Of a DNA stretch of 64,000 nucleotides, positions 26,430 to 34,841 are shown in pieces; the first letter of the stretch is position 1; every line of letters starts with the position of its first letter. The position numbers were made by a program, and so were the translations under genes. Source of the DNA: DASQFQ01 sp963722815. GTDB taxonomy: Bacteria; Actinomycetota; Thermoleophilia; Solirubrobacterales; Solirubrobacteraceae. The notes under the pieces were generated by a model. It worked only from the letters and a program-made list of their open reading frames with translations. It searched no databases and was not told the origin of the DNA. The stretch covers positions 496,001-560,000 of the forward strand of contig CAVROM010000003.1 in assembly GCA_963722815.1 (NCBI GenBank), in the 5' to 3' direction.

Positions 26430-28507
26430 CGCAGGGTGCTGATCAGCGTCACCGACGTGCCCTCATCGGTGTGGCGCACGTCGACCTCGTCCATCAGCGT
26501 GTGCATGAGCGGGAGGCCGCGGCCGCGGTTCTCGCCCCGCGGCGGCCGCCACTGGCCATGGTCGGTCACCGTGATCGTCACCCGGCCGTCCTCCCAGCGC
26601 AGGTCGACCTCGAACTGCGCCGACACCGGGCCGTAGGCGTGCTCGACGGCGTTCGCGCACGCCTCCTGGGCGGCGACGATGATGTCGTAGGCGTGCTGCT
26701 CGCTCGCCCCGCGGTTCATCAGCCAGCGGCGGAGGAGGTAGCGGATCGGGGCGAGGCTGTCGGGCGACACGCGCCAGGTCGTGGTCACGAGGTCGCCCAG
26801 CGCCGGTACGCGGGTCGCGATGAACGCCACGTCGTCCTCGGGCTCCTCGGGCACGAGCCGCTCGCAGATCGTCACGCACAGCGACTCGGGGTCGCGCGCG
26901 CCCTTGGCGATCTCGCGCAGCCGCTCGAGGCCGACCTCGATCGACTCGCCGCGGCGCTCGACGAGCCCGTCGGTGTAGATCAGAACGGTTGCGCCGGTGG
27001 GGAGGGGGAAGCGCTCGGCCTCGTAGGTCGCGGCCCCGGTGGCGCCGAGCGGGACGCCGCCCGTCGGCCACAGGAAGTGGGCTTCGCCGGAGGGATCGAC
27101 GACGAGCGCGGGCGGGTGCCCGGCGTTGACGAGCTCGAGCGTCTCCGTCGCGGGGTCGATCACGAGGTAGACCATCGTCGTCATCGCCAGCGGCCCGAGG
27201 CTGAGCATCAGGGTGTTGACGCGGTCGACCACGTCGCCCGGCGCGTGCCCTTCCGCGGCGTAGGCGCGCACGGCGGTGCGAAGCTGGGCCATCACGGCGG
27301 CGGCCTCGACTCCGTGGCCGACGACGTCGCCGACGGCGACCGCGACGCGGCCACCGACGAGCGGGAACACGTCGTACCAGTCGCCGCCGAGGCTGGCGCC
27401 GGCGGCAGGGAGGTAGCGCGCCGCGCCCTCGAGCCCGGAGCGGTCGGAGATCTCCGGGGGCAGCAGCCGCTGCTGCACGGCCTCGGCGACCCGCCGCTGC
27501 GCGTAGAGCCGCGCCTGCTCGATGCCGAGCGCGGCGCGGTCGGCGGCCAGCTGCAGCAGGTCCCGCTCGTCGCCGTCGAAGACGCGCGGGGTGAGGCTGC
27601 CGACGTGCAGGACGCCGATGACGCGGCCCTGCACGAGCAGCGGGACGCCGAGTAGGGACTTGATGCCCTTCTCGCGCAGGATCGGGTTGAGGATGTCGGC
27701 GTGGTCGACGTCGGCGATCGTGATCGCGCGCTTCTCGGCGGCGATGCGGCCGGCGAAGCCGCGGCCGAGCGGGAGCTGGACGCCCTGCTCGACCTCCTCC
27801 TCGATGCCCTTGGCCGCTCGCGCGTGCAGGCGGTCGCCCTCCAGCAGCAGGATCGCCACGGTGTCGACCGAGAGGATGTCGGACACCCGCTGCAGCAGCT
27901 CCTGAAGGAGCTCCTCCTCCGGCAGGTAGGCGAGCGTCGCGTCCGTGACCTTCTGCACCGCCCGCAGCTGGCGGGTGATGAGCTCCGCCGCCTGGCGCGC
28001 GTCGCGCTCGCGCGTGTAGAGCTGCGCCTGCGCGATCGCGAGCGCGGCGCGGTCGGCGGCCAGCTGCAGGAGGTCGCGGTCGTCGTCGGAGAACTCACGT
28101 GGGGTGAGGCTGCCGACGTGCAGGACGCCGATCACGCGGCCCTGAGCGAGGAGCGGGACGCCGAGCAGCGACTTGATGCCCTTCTTGCGCAGGATCGGGT
28201 TGTAGATGTCGGCGTGGTCGACGTCGAAGATCGTGACCGCCCGCCGTTCGGCGGCGACGCGGCCGGCGAAGCCGGCACCGAGCGGGATCTGGACGCCCTG
28301 CTCGACCTCCTCCTCGATGCCCTTGGCCGCGCGGGCGTGCAGCCGGTCGCCCTCGAGCAGCAGGATCGCCACGGTGTCGACTTCGAGGATCTGCGCGACC
28401 CGCTGCAGCAGCTCGTCGAGAAGCTCGTCCTCGGTGAGATAGGCGAGCGCCGCGTCCGTCACGCGCTGCAGCGATTCGAGGACCTGCAAGGGCAGCGACT
28501 GCGGCAC
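26426..28507 (-). CDS. GAF-GAF-SpoIIE phosphatase-HATPase switch protein
   Basis: The 693-residue protein has two GAF domains (residues about 10-166 and 181-337), a PP2C/SpoIIE-type phosphatase (about 345-560: GGDWYDVF, GDVVGHGVEAAAVMAQLRT, IYTDGLVERRGESI) and a C-terminal RsbW-type HATPase (about 575-690: EACANAVEHAYG, VTDHGQW, GRGLPLMHTLMDEV). The phosphatase would remove phosphate from the STAS protein encoded by the next gene (four-base overlap) and the HATPase would phosphorylate it or bind a sigma factor. The two GAF domains are nearly the same over 157 residues, indicating a fairly recent duplication. Confidence 0.93.
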   Translation of the reverse strand: MPQSLPLQVLESLQRVTDAALAYLTEDELLDELLQRVAQILEVDTVAILLLEGDRLHARAAKGIEEEVEQGVQIPLGAGFAGRVAAERRAVTIFDVDHADIYNPILRKKGIKSLLGVPLLAQGRVIGVLHVGSLTPREFSDDDRDLLQLAADRAALAIAQAQLYTRERDARQAAELITRQLRAVQKVTDATLAYLPEEELLQELLQRVSDILSVDTVAILLLEGDRLHARAAKGIEEEVEQGVQLPLGRGFAGRIAAEKRAITIADVDHADILNPILREKGIKSLLGVPLLVQGRVIGVLHVGSLTPRVFDGDERDLLQLAADRAALGIEQARLYAQRRVAEAVQQRLLPPEISDRSGLEGAARYLPAAGASLGGDWYDVFPLVGGRVAVAVGDVVGHGVEAAAVMAQLRTAVRAYAAEGHAPGDVVDRVNTLMLSLGPLAMTTMVYLVIDPATETLELVNAGHPPALVVDPSGEAHFLWPTGGVPLGATGAATYEAERFPLPTGATVLIYTDGLVERRGESIEVGLERLREIAKGARDPESLCVTICERLVPEEPEDDVAFIATRVPALGDLVTTTWRVSPDSLAPIRYLLRRWLMNRGASEQHAYDIIVAAQEACANAVEHAYGPVSAQFEVDLRWEDGRVTITVTDHGQWRPPRGENRGRGLPLMHTLMDEVDVRHTDEGTSVTLISTLR
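27497..28480 (-). repeat. In-gene tandem duplication of a GAF domain (513-nt period)
   Basis: Codons 10-166 (28010-28480) and 181-337 (27497-27967) encode almost the same protein segment with an exact 171-residue offset. Shared stretches include VDTVAILLLEGDRLHARAAK, GIEEEVEQGVQ, IKSLLGVPLL and QGRVIGVLHVGSLTPR. Changes are few and mostly conservative. The unit is one GAF domain plus its linker helix. Confidence 0.85.
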
Positions 28508-28528
28508 GGCGCTGAATGGTAGGGCGAT

Positions 28529-29710
28529 TTACGCGCGGGCGGTGCGGCTGCGGCGGGTGAAGACGTTGTCCAGCGCCGAGCGGAGCCCGAACGCGAGCGC
28601 GCCGGTCAGCACCGCCGCGTCGCCCAGGCTGGAGACTTCGACGCGCGGCGGGTACGGGCAGCGCTGTGCGAGCAGCTCGCGGATAGGGGCGAGGAGAAGG
28701 TCACCGTTCACACCGATGCCGCCGCCGAGCACGACCAGCTCGACGTCCGCGACCGCGGCGATCGGCACGACGTGGCGGGCGATCCGGCGCGCCTCCTCGG
28801 CCACCACGGCCAGCGCGAGCTCGTCGCCCGCGCGCGCGGCGCCGAAGATCGCGCGCGCGTCGTAGGGCGGCGTGAGCCGGGTCGCCAGCCGGCCCTCGGC
28901 GGCGAGCGCCTCGGCGTAGGCGGAGACGCCGGTGGCGGCGGGGTCGTCGGCGCGCTGCTCGTAATGGCCCTCGCCGAGCGCGTAGTCGACCTCGCCCGCC
29001 GCGCCGTGGTGGCCGCGGTGCAGCTCGCCGCGCAGCATCAGCCCGGCGCCGAGCCCGGTACCGACCGAGAGGAAGACGAAGTCCTCGACGCCTTGCGCGA
29101 CACCGCGCGACTGCTCGCCGATCGCCGCGAGGTTGACGTCGTTCTCGAGCGTGACCGGGACGCCGAGGCTCAGCTCGAGCTCGGGGCCGATCACGCGGCC
29201 CTGGAGGCCCGGGATATTGGTGGCCAGCTCGATCCGCCCCTCCGGCGACTCGACCACGCCGGGGACGCCGGCGACGGCGCCGTCCAGCGCGTCGGCCGGC
29301 AGCCCGGCCACGGCGGCGAGGCGGTCTCGGAGCTCTGCGGCGGCGGCGGTGACGGCGTGCACGTCGGCGCCCGGCATCTCGATGTCCTGCCGCGCGCGCA
29401 CCTCGCCGCGCAGGTCGCAGATCGCGCCGCGCAGGAAGCGCGCGCCGAGGTCGAGCCCGAGCACCAGCGCGGCCTCGTGCACGGGCTCGAAGAACGTGGC
29501 GCCGTACTTCGGCCCGTGGGTGTCGTTGTCGGCCTCGCGCACGAGCCCTGCCTCGAGCAGCGACTCGAGCGTCCCCGACACCGTCGGCTTGGAGATGCCG
29601 ACGCGGCGCGAGATCTCCGCGCGCGAGATCGGCGCGCCGGAGCGGATCGCCTCGAGGACGGTGCGCTCGTTGAGGTCGCGCAGGAGCGTCGGGGTCGCGC
29701 TACGCGCCAA
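28529..29710 (-). CDS. ROK-family transcriptional regulator (NagC/XylR type)
   Basis: The 393-residue protein has an N-terminal helix-turn-helix (SRAEISRRVGISKPTVSGTL, about residues 25-44) and a ROK sugar-kinase-fold domain (LVLGLDLGARFLRGAICDL, VTLENDVNLAAIGEQ, FLSVGTGLGAGLMLRGELHR, VLGGGIGVNG). The Cys-rich zinc motif CxCGxxGC of classical ROK proteins is absent. The proposed start is a TTG (MARSATPTLL) overlapping the upstream ABC ATPase end by 11 bases; no ATG or GTG fits the family length. It closes an operon for a sugar importer and its catabolism, so it probably controls that operon in response to its sugar or sugar phosphate. Confidence 0.85.
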   Translation of the reverse strand: MARSATPTLLRDLNERTVLEAIRSGAPISRAEISRRVGISKPTVSGTLESLLEAGLVREADNDTHGPKYGATFFEPVHEAALVLGLDLGARFLRGAICDLRGEVRARQDIEMPGADVHAVTAAAAELRDRLAAVAGLPADALDGAVAGVPGVVESPEGRIELATNIPGLQGRVIGPELELSLGVPVTLENDVNLAAIGEQSRGVAQGVEDFVFLSVGTGLGAGLMLRGELHRGHHGAAGEVDYALGEGHYEQRADDPAATGVSAYAEALAAEGRLATRLTPPYDARAIFGAARAGDELALAVVAEEARRIARHVVPIAAVADVELVVLGGGIGVNGDLLLAPIRELLAQRCPYPPRVEVSSLGDAAVLTGALAFGLRSALDNVFTRRSRTARA

Positions 29711-30776
29711 TGCGCTCGCCCGTGTCGGCGTCGAACACGTGCGGCGCGTACTCCGGGCTCGGCCGCAGCCGCACCCGCTCGCCGCGCTCGGGCGCGCGGC
29801 GCGCCGGCACGCGCGCGACGAGCCGCGTCGGGCCACCGGGCAGCTCGGCGCTGCAGAAGACGAAGGCGTCCGAGCCGAGCTCCTCGATCACCTCCACCCC
29901 GGCGTCGAGCCCCTCGCTCGCGAGCTCCATCGCCTCCGGCCGCACGCCGACGATCGCCTCGGTGCGGCCGTTCGCGCGCAGGCCCGGGAGCTCGAGCGGC
30001 AGCCCGCCGAACGCGGCGTTGCCGTCGGCGTTCAGCGGCACGCGGCAGAGGTTCATCGCCGGCGACCCTACGAAGCCGGCCACGAACGTGTTGACCGGGT
30101 GGTCGAACAGCGCGCGCGGCGTGTCGCACTGCTGCAGCTTCGCGTCGCGCAGCACGGCGACACGATGGCCGAGCGTCATCGCCTCCGCCTGGTCGTGGGT
30201 GACGTAGACCGTGGTGATGCCGAGCCGCCCCTGCAGCTCGGCGATGTCGGCGCGCATCTGCACGCGCAGCTTGGCGTCGAGGTTGGAGAGCGGCTCGTCC
30301 ATCAGGAAGACCTGGGGCTCCCGGATGATCGCGCGCCCCATCGCCACGCGCTGGCGCTGCCCGCCGGAGAGCTGGCCGGGCTTGCGCTCGAGCAGCGGGG
30401 TGAGCTCGAGCTGCTCGGCTACGCGGCGGACCCGCTCCTCGCGGTCGGCCTTCGGGACCCGCGCCATCCGCAGCGGGAAGCCGATGTTGGCGCCGACCGT
30501 GAGGTAGGGATAGAGCGCGTAGTTCTGAAACACCATGGCGACGTCGCGGCGCTTCGGCGGGTCGTCGCTGACGTCGCGCTCGCCGATGTAGATCCCGCCC
30601 GCGTCGACCTCCTCGAGCCCGGCGAGCATCCGTAGCGCGGTCGTCTTGCCGGAACCCGACGGGCCGACCAGCACCATCAGCTCGCCGTCGGCGATGTCGA
30701 GGTCGAGCGCGTCGACCGCCGGCTCGTCGTTGCCGGGATAGGTCCGCGTCGCCTGCACGTAGCGCACCTCAGCCAT
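29700..30776 (-). CDS. Sugar ABC transporter ATP-binding protein (UgpC/MsmK/MalK type)
   Basis: The 358-residue ATPase has Walker A GPSGSGKTTALRMLAGLE, FQNYALYPYLTVGANIGFPL, signature LSGGQRQRVAMGRAI, Walker B VFLMDEPLSNLDAKLRV and a C-terminal TOBE domain (VGVRPEAMEL). This is the class-I carbohydrate importer type. It would energise the two permeases in the same operon. It overlaps the kinase gene by eight bases and the regulator by eleven. MsmK-type ATPases sometimes serve several importers, so exclusivity is not certain. Confidence 0.92.
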   Translation of the reverse strand: MAEVRYVQATRTYPGNDEPAVDALDLDIADGELMVLVGPSGSGKTTALRMLAGLEEVDAGGIYIGERDVSDDPPKRRDVAMVFQNYALYPYLTVGANIGFPLRMARVPKADREERVRRVAEQLELTPLLERKPGQLSGGQRQRVAMGRAIIREPQVFLMDEPLSNLDAKLRVQMRADIAELQGRLGITTVYVTHDQAEAMTLGHRVAVLRDAKLQQCDTPRALFDHPVNTFVAGFVGSPAMNLCRVPLNADGNAAFGGLPLELPGLRANGRTEAIVGVRPEAMELASEGLDAGVEVIEELGSDAFVFCSAELPGGPTRLVARVPARRAPERGERVRLRPSPEYAPHVFDADTGERIGA

Positions 30777-31746
30777 GCACCGCCACCTCCCCGAGTTCGC
30801 TCCGCGCTCGCGCGAGCGCCTCCGGCCCGGCGCCGAGCTCGTCGAGCCCCAGCAGCGCCGCGCCCACGATCGGCTCCGAGGCGGCCACGTGGACCTGCAC
30901 CTCCGGTCCCACGCCGGCCTCGATCGCGCCCATCAGGCGCCCGTCGCCGGCCCGGAACATCCCGCCGCCGAGCAGCACCTCGACGGCGCCGCCGCCGAGC
31001 TCGAGCCGCTCGATCGAGGCGTGCACGAGCGCCAGCACCTCGGCGGCGAGCCGGTCGACGATCGCGGCGGCGGCCGGGTCGGCCGCGGCGGCGTCGAACA
31101 CCAGCGGCGGCAGCTCGATGATCCGCCGCTGCGCCACACGGCCGAGGTGGATCGCCTCGACGAGCTCGCCGGGCGTGGCGAGGCTGAAGTGCTCCGGCAC
31201 CGCGCGCTCGAGCCCCGTGCGCGGGCCGCGGCCGTCCTCGCTGCGGACCGCCGCCGACAGCGCGGCGAGGCCGACGTCGTAGCCGCCGCCCCAGTCGCCG
31301 CTGATCGCGCCGAGCGCGGGGAAGCGCACGTGGCGGCCGTCGGGGCCGACGCCGACGCAGTTGATGCCGGCGCCGCACACCACCGCGACGCCCCAGCCGC
31401 GCTCGGTGCCGGCGCGCAGGACGGCGAACGTGTCGTTGCCGACGCTCAGGCGGTCGGCCCAACGGCCGTCGACCGCGGCGTGCAGCCGCTCCTCCTCGAC
31501 CGGCAGGTCGAGCCCCGCGAGCAGCAGGTGGCCGACCGCGGCGCGCGCGTCGCCGGCGAGTCCCGCGCGGGCGCGCGCGTCCGCGTGCAGCTCCTCGAGC
31601 ACCGCGATCGTGCCGTCGAGCCCGATGTGGTGGGGCGAGCTGACGCCGCCGCGGACGAGCGCGAGCACCTCGCCGTCCTCGCGCAACAGCGCCAGATCGG
31701 TCTTCGAGTTGCCGCCGTCGACGGCGAGCACGAGCCGCCCGCTCAT
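30769..31746 (-). CDS. BadF/BcrA-type N-acetylglucosamine kinase-like protein
   Basis: The 325-residue protein has the phosphate-1 motif LAVDGGNSKTDLALL at the N-terminus, a nucleotide-binding VVCGAGINCVGVG, the GAISGDWGGGYDVG segment and LLGGGMFRAGD near the end. This pattern is the BadF/BcrA/BcrD ATPase family that includes GlcNAc and MurNAc kinases. With a class-I sugar importer, a GH4 glycosidase and a SIS isomerase it likely phosphorylates an amino sugar entering the cell; the exact sugar is an inference. It overlaps both neighbours (four and eight bases). Confidence 0.85.
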   Translation of the reverse strand: MSGRLVLAVDGGNSKTDLALLREDGEVLALVRGGVSSPHHIGLDGTIAVLEELHADARARAGLAGDARAAVGHLLLAGLDLPVEEERLHAAVDGRWADRLSVGNDTFAVLRAGTERGWGVAVVCGAGINCVGVGPDGRHVRFPALGAISGDWGGGYDVGLAALSAAVRSEDGRGPRTGLERAVPEHFSLATPGELVEAIHLGRVAQRRIIELPPLVFDAAAADPAAAAIVDRLAAEVLALVHASIERLELGGGAVEVLLGGGMFRAGDGRLMGAIEAGVGPEVQVHVAASEPIVGAALLGLDELGAGPEALARARSELGEVAVHG

Positions 31747-32981
31747 CGCACCGGCTCCCCGGCGAGCAGCCGCTCGACCAGCTCGCCCGCCATCTCGTCC
31801 TGGCCGATCAGCGGGTGGGAGAGCAGCGCCTTGCGGACGTCGACCGGGCTGCCGGACAGCGCCGCGCGCACGGCGAGCCGCTCGTAGGCGGCGACGTGCT
31901 GGGTGAGCCCGAGCAGCTCCGGCGCCATCGGCGCCTGGCGCAGCGCGACCGGGCCGTCCGGCCCGACGCGGGCGGGCACCTCGACGACGTCGTCATCGGC
32001 GAGCCCGGCGAGCGTGCCGCCGTTGCGCATGTCGACCACGTGGACGGCGTCGCCCTCGCCCGCCAGCGAGGCGACGATCCCGGTGGCGGCCTCGCTGTAG
32101 AACGCGCCGCCGCGCCGCTCGAGCAGCGCGGGCTTCTCGTTCAGCGCGGGGTCCTTGTACATCTCGAGCAGCTCCCGCTCGATCTCGGCGACCTCGGCCG
32201 CGCGCGGCACGCCCTCGCCCTCGCGCTGCTCGGCCAGCACGCGGTCGTGGTCGTAGAAGTAGTGCAGGTAGTAGGAGGGCACCGCGCCGAGCTCCTCGAG
32301 CAACCGGCGCGGCAGCCCGGCGCCCTCGGCGAGCGCGTCGCCGTGCTCGGCCATCAGCATGCCGAGCACGTCCTCGCCGTCGACGCGGACCGCGCGTACC
32401 CACGTGAGGTGGTTGAGGCCGACCTGGTCGACCTCGATGCGCGCCGGCTCGATGCCCAGCAGCTGCGCCACGTGGCGCTGGAAGGTGATCGACACGTTGC
32501 AGAGGCCGACCGCGCGGTGGCCGTGGTCGAGCAGCGCGCGCGTGACGATCCCGACCGGGTTCGTGAAGTCGACGATCCACGCGCCCGAGGCCGCCCGCCC
32601 GCGCACTTCATCGGCGATCTCGAGCACCACCGGCACCGTGCGCAGCGCCTTGGCGAGCCCGCCGGCGCCGGTCGTCTCCTGCCCGATGCAGCCGCACGGC
32701 AGCGGGATCGTCTCGTCGCGCAGCCGCGCCTCCTGCCCGCCGACGCGGATCTGGATCAGCACGAAGTCGGCGCCGTCGAGCGCGCGCTCGAGCTCGCCGG
32801 TGGTCTCCAGCCGGCCGCGATAGCCGACCCGGTCGAGCATCCGGCGCGCGAGCCCGCCGACGATCTCGCGCCGCTCGTCGGCGATGTCGTGCAGCGCCAG
32901 CTCGCCGACGTCGAGCGCCGAGAGCCCGGACACGAGCTCGGGCGTGTAGGTCGAGCCGGCGCCGATGACCGCGAGCTTCAT
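31743..32981 (-). CDS. Glycoside hydrolase family 4 (6-phospho-beta-glucosidase type)
   Basis: The 412-residue enzyme starts MKLAVIGAGSTYTPELVSGL, the NAD-binding loop of GH4. It has DFVLIQIRVGGQEARLRDE, IVDFTNPVGIVT, GLCNVSI (metal-ligand Cys region) and VGLNHLTW (metal-ligand His). GH4 enzymes cleave 6-phosphoglycosides by an oxidation-elimination mechanism using NAD and a divalent metal. The subtype resembles LicH/ChbF-like proteins. Its ATG overlaps the upstream permease stop (ATGA). A kinase gene next to it would supply the 6-phosphate, since the importer is an ABC system rather than a PTS. Confidence 0.9.
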   Translation of the reverse strand: MKLAVIGAGSTYTPELVSGLSALDVGELALHDIADERREIVGGLARRMLDRVGYRGRLETTGELERALDGADFVLIQIRVGGQEARLRDETIPLPCGCIGQETTGAGGLAKALRTVPVVLEIADEVRGRAASGAWIVDFTNPVGIVTRALLDHGHRAVGLCNVSITFQRHVAQLLGIEPARIEVDQVGLNHLTWVRAVRVDGEDVLGMLMAEHGDALAEGAGLPRRLLEELGAVPSYYLHYFYDHDRVLAEQREGEGVPRAAEVAEIERELLEMYKDPALNEKPALLERRGGAFYSEAATGIVASLAGEGDAVHVVDMRNGGTLAGLADDDVVEVPARVGPDGPVALRQAPMAPELLGLTQHVAAYERLAVRAALSGSPVDVRKALLSHPLIGQDEMAGELVERLLAGEPVR

Positions 32982-33880
32982 TCCTTCACCCCCGTGAGCG
33001 TGACGCCCTCGACGAACGCGCGCTGGGCGAGGAAGAACAGGACCACGACCGGTGCCAGCACCATGATCGTCGCCGCCATCGTCAGGTTCCACTGCACCTG
33101 GTGCAGCGTGCGGAACTGGGCGAGGCCGACCGACAGCGTCCAGTGCGCCTCGTCGTCACCGGCGTACAGCAGCGGGCCGAAGAAGTCGCTGAACGTGAAC
33201 AGGAACATGAACAGCGCGACCGCGGCGAGCGCGGGCTTGGCCAGCCGGCAGACGACCGACACGAGGATGCGGAACTCGCCGCAGCCGTCGACGCGCGCGG
33301 CGTCGAGGTACGACTCCGGGATGGTCAGGAAGAACTGGCGCAGCAGGAAGATCGAGAACGCGTCACCGAACAGGTTGGGGAGGATCAGCGGCCACAGCGT
33401 CCCGACCAGGTTCAGCTTCGCCCACATCACGTAGAGCGGCACGATCGTGACCTGCGGCGGCAGCATCATCGCGACCAGCACGAGCAGGAAGACCGCGTCG
33501 CGCCCCTTCCAGCGCAGGCGGGCGAGCGCGTAGGCGACCGGCACGCTCGAGATCAGCATGAACAGCGTCGCGAGCCCGGAGTAGATCAGCGTGTTGAGGC
33601 CGTAGCGCAGCATCGGCGCCTTGTCGAAGACGGTGCTGAAGTTGCTCCACTGGAACGGGTCGGGCCACAGCTTCGTCGAGAGCGCCTGGTCGCTGGTCAT
33701 CAGCGCCGTGAGCAGCATGAAGACGATCGGGAAGACGAAGGCGATCGCCGCGGCTATCAGCAGGCTGTGGTCGGCGACCGAGACCAGGAAGCGCCTGCGG
33801 CGGACCGAGCGCGGGACCTCGCGGCGCGCGGGCGGCGAGGGGGCGGCGACCGGGACGGCGGGGGCGGAGGTCGTGCTCAT
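32978..33880 (-). CDS. Carbohydrate ABC transporter permease, MalG type
   Basis: The 300-residue permease has six predicted membrane helices. Its first lies near LLIAAAIAFVFPIVFMLLTA, and the EAA-type loop has LDAARVDGCGEFRILVSVVC, typical of class-I sugar importers (MalG partner). It lies one base after the other permease gene and overlaps the GH4 gene by four bases. It is the second membrane subunit of the importer. Confidence 0.93.
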   Translation of the reverse strand: MSTTSAPAVPVAAPSPPARREVPRSVRRRRFLVSVADHSLLIAAAIAFVFPIVFMLLTALMTSDQALSTKLWPDPFQWSNFSTVFDKAPMLRYGLNTLIYSGLATLFMLISSVPVAYALARLRWKGRDAVFLLVLVAMMLPPQVTIVPLYVMWAKLNLVGTLWPLILPNLFGDAFSIFLLRQFFLTIPESYLDAARVDGCGEFRILVSVVCRLAKPALAAVALFMFLFTFSDFFGPLLYAGDDEAHWTLSVGLAQFRTLHQVQWNLTMAATIMVLAPVVVLFFLAQRAFVEGVTLTGVKE

Positions 33881-33881
33881 C

Positions 33882-34841
33882 TCAGCGGCCCGCCGCGTAG
33901 TGGACCCAGCGCCGCGAGTTGCGCACGATCGCCAGGGTGATCGCGAGCGAGACGACGAGCAGCAGCACCGCCATCGCCGCCGCGTAGCCCATGTTGAAGA
34001 AGCGGAAGCCCTGCTGGAACAGCAGCACGGGATAGAACAGCGTCGAGTCCTCGGGATAGCCGAGGTCGTTGGAGGGGTCGCCCGCGCTCGACGCCGAGCC
34101 GGCCGCGATCGTCGCGCCGACGTAGGCCTGGTCGAAGATCTGCAGCGCCTCGATCGTCCCGATCACGACCGCGAACAGCAGCACCGGGCTGATCGTCGGA
34201 AGGGTCACCCAGCGCAGCCGCTGCCACGCGCCGGCACCGTCCAGCTCCGCCGACTCGTAGAGGTGCCGCGGCACGTCGATGAGCGCGGCGAGGAAGATGA
34301 TCATCAGGTTGCCGACGCCCCACATCAGCAGCAGCGTCAGCGCCGGCTTCGACCAGTGCGGGTCGTTGAACCACAGCGGCCCGTCGATGCCGACCGCGCT
34401 CAGCACCTGGTTGACCGGACCGGTGGCCGGGTTGAGCAGGTAGACAAAGCCGAGCGTGGCCGCCACCGGCGGCGCGAGCGCGGGCAGGTAGAAGATCGTG
34501 CGGAAGATCCCGATCCCGCTCCGCGCGCGCGTCAGCATCGTCGCGATCCCGAACGCGAACATCACCTTCAGCGGCACCGCGAAGACGACCAGCCACAGCG
34601 TGTTGCGCACCGCCGGCCAGATCTGCTTGTCGTCGCTGAACATGTACTTGTAGTTCGCCAGCCCGATCCAGCGCGCCGGCTTGAGCAGGTCGTAGTGGGT
34701 GAACGACAGGTAGACGGTCGAGACCAGCGGATAGCCGAAGAAGACCGTGAAGCCGACGAGCCAGGGGCTCATGAACGCCAGGACCGTGAGACGGCGGCGC
34801 CACTTCGCGCGGTTCCTGGCTCGCCGGCGTTCCTCGGTCAC
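33882..34841 (-). CDS. Carbohydrate ABC transporter permease, MalF type
   Basis: The 319-residue product starts at a GTG (MTEERRRARNRAKWRRRL), has about six helices (TVLAFMSPWLVGFTVFFGYP first) and the EAA loop YESAELDGAGAWQRLRWVTL. The GTG overlaps the stop of the binding-protein gene (GTGA), which sets the start. Together with the MalG-type partner it forms the membrane pore of the sugar importer. Confidence 0.9.
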   Translation of the reverse strand: MTEERRRARNRAKWRRRLTVLAFMSPWLVGFTVFFGYPLVSTVYLSFTHYDLLKPARWIGLANYKYMFSDDKQIWPAVRNTLWLVVFAVPLKVMFAFGIATMLTRARSGIGIFRTIFYLPALAPPVAATLGFVYLLNPATGPVNQVLSAVGIDGPLWFNDPHWSKPALTLLLMWGVGNLMIIFLAALIDVPRHLYESAELDGAGAWQRLRWVTLPTISPVLLFAVVIGTIEALQIFDQAYVGATIAAGSASSAGDPSNDLGYPEDSTLFYPVLLFQQGFRFFNMGYAAAMAVLLLVVSLAITLAIVRNSRRWVHYAAGR

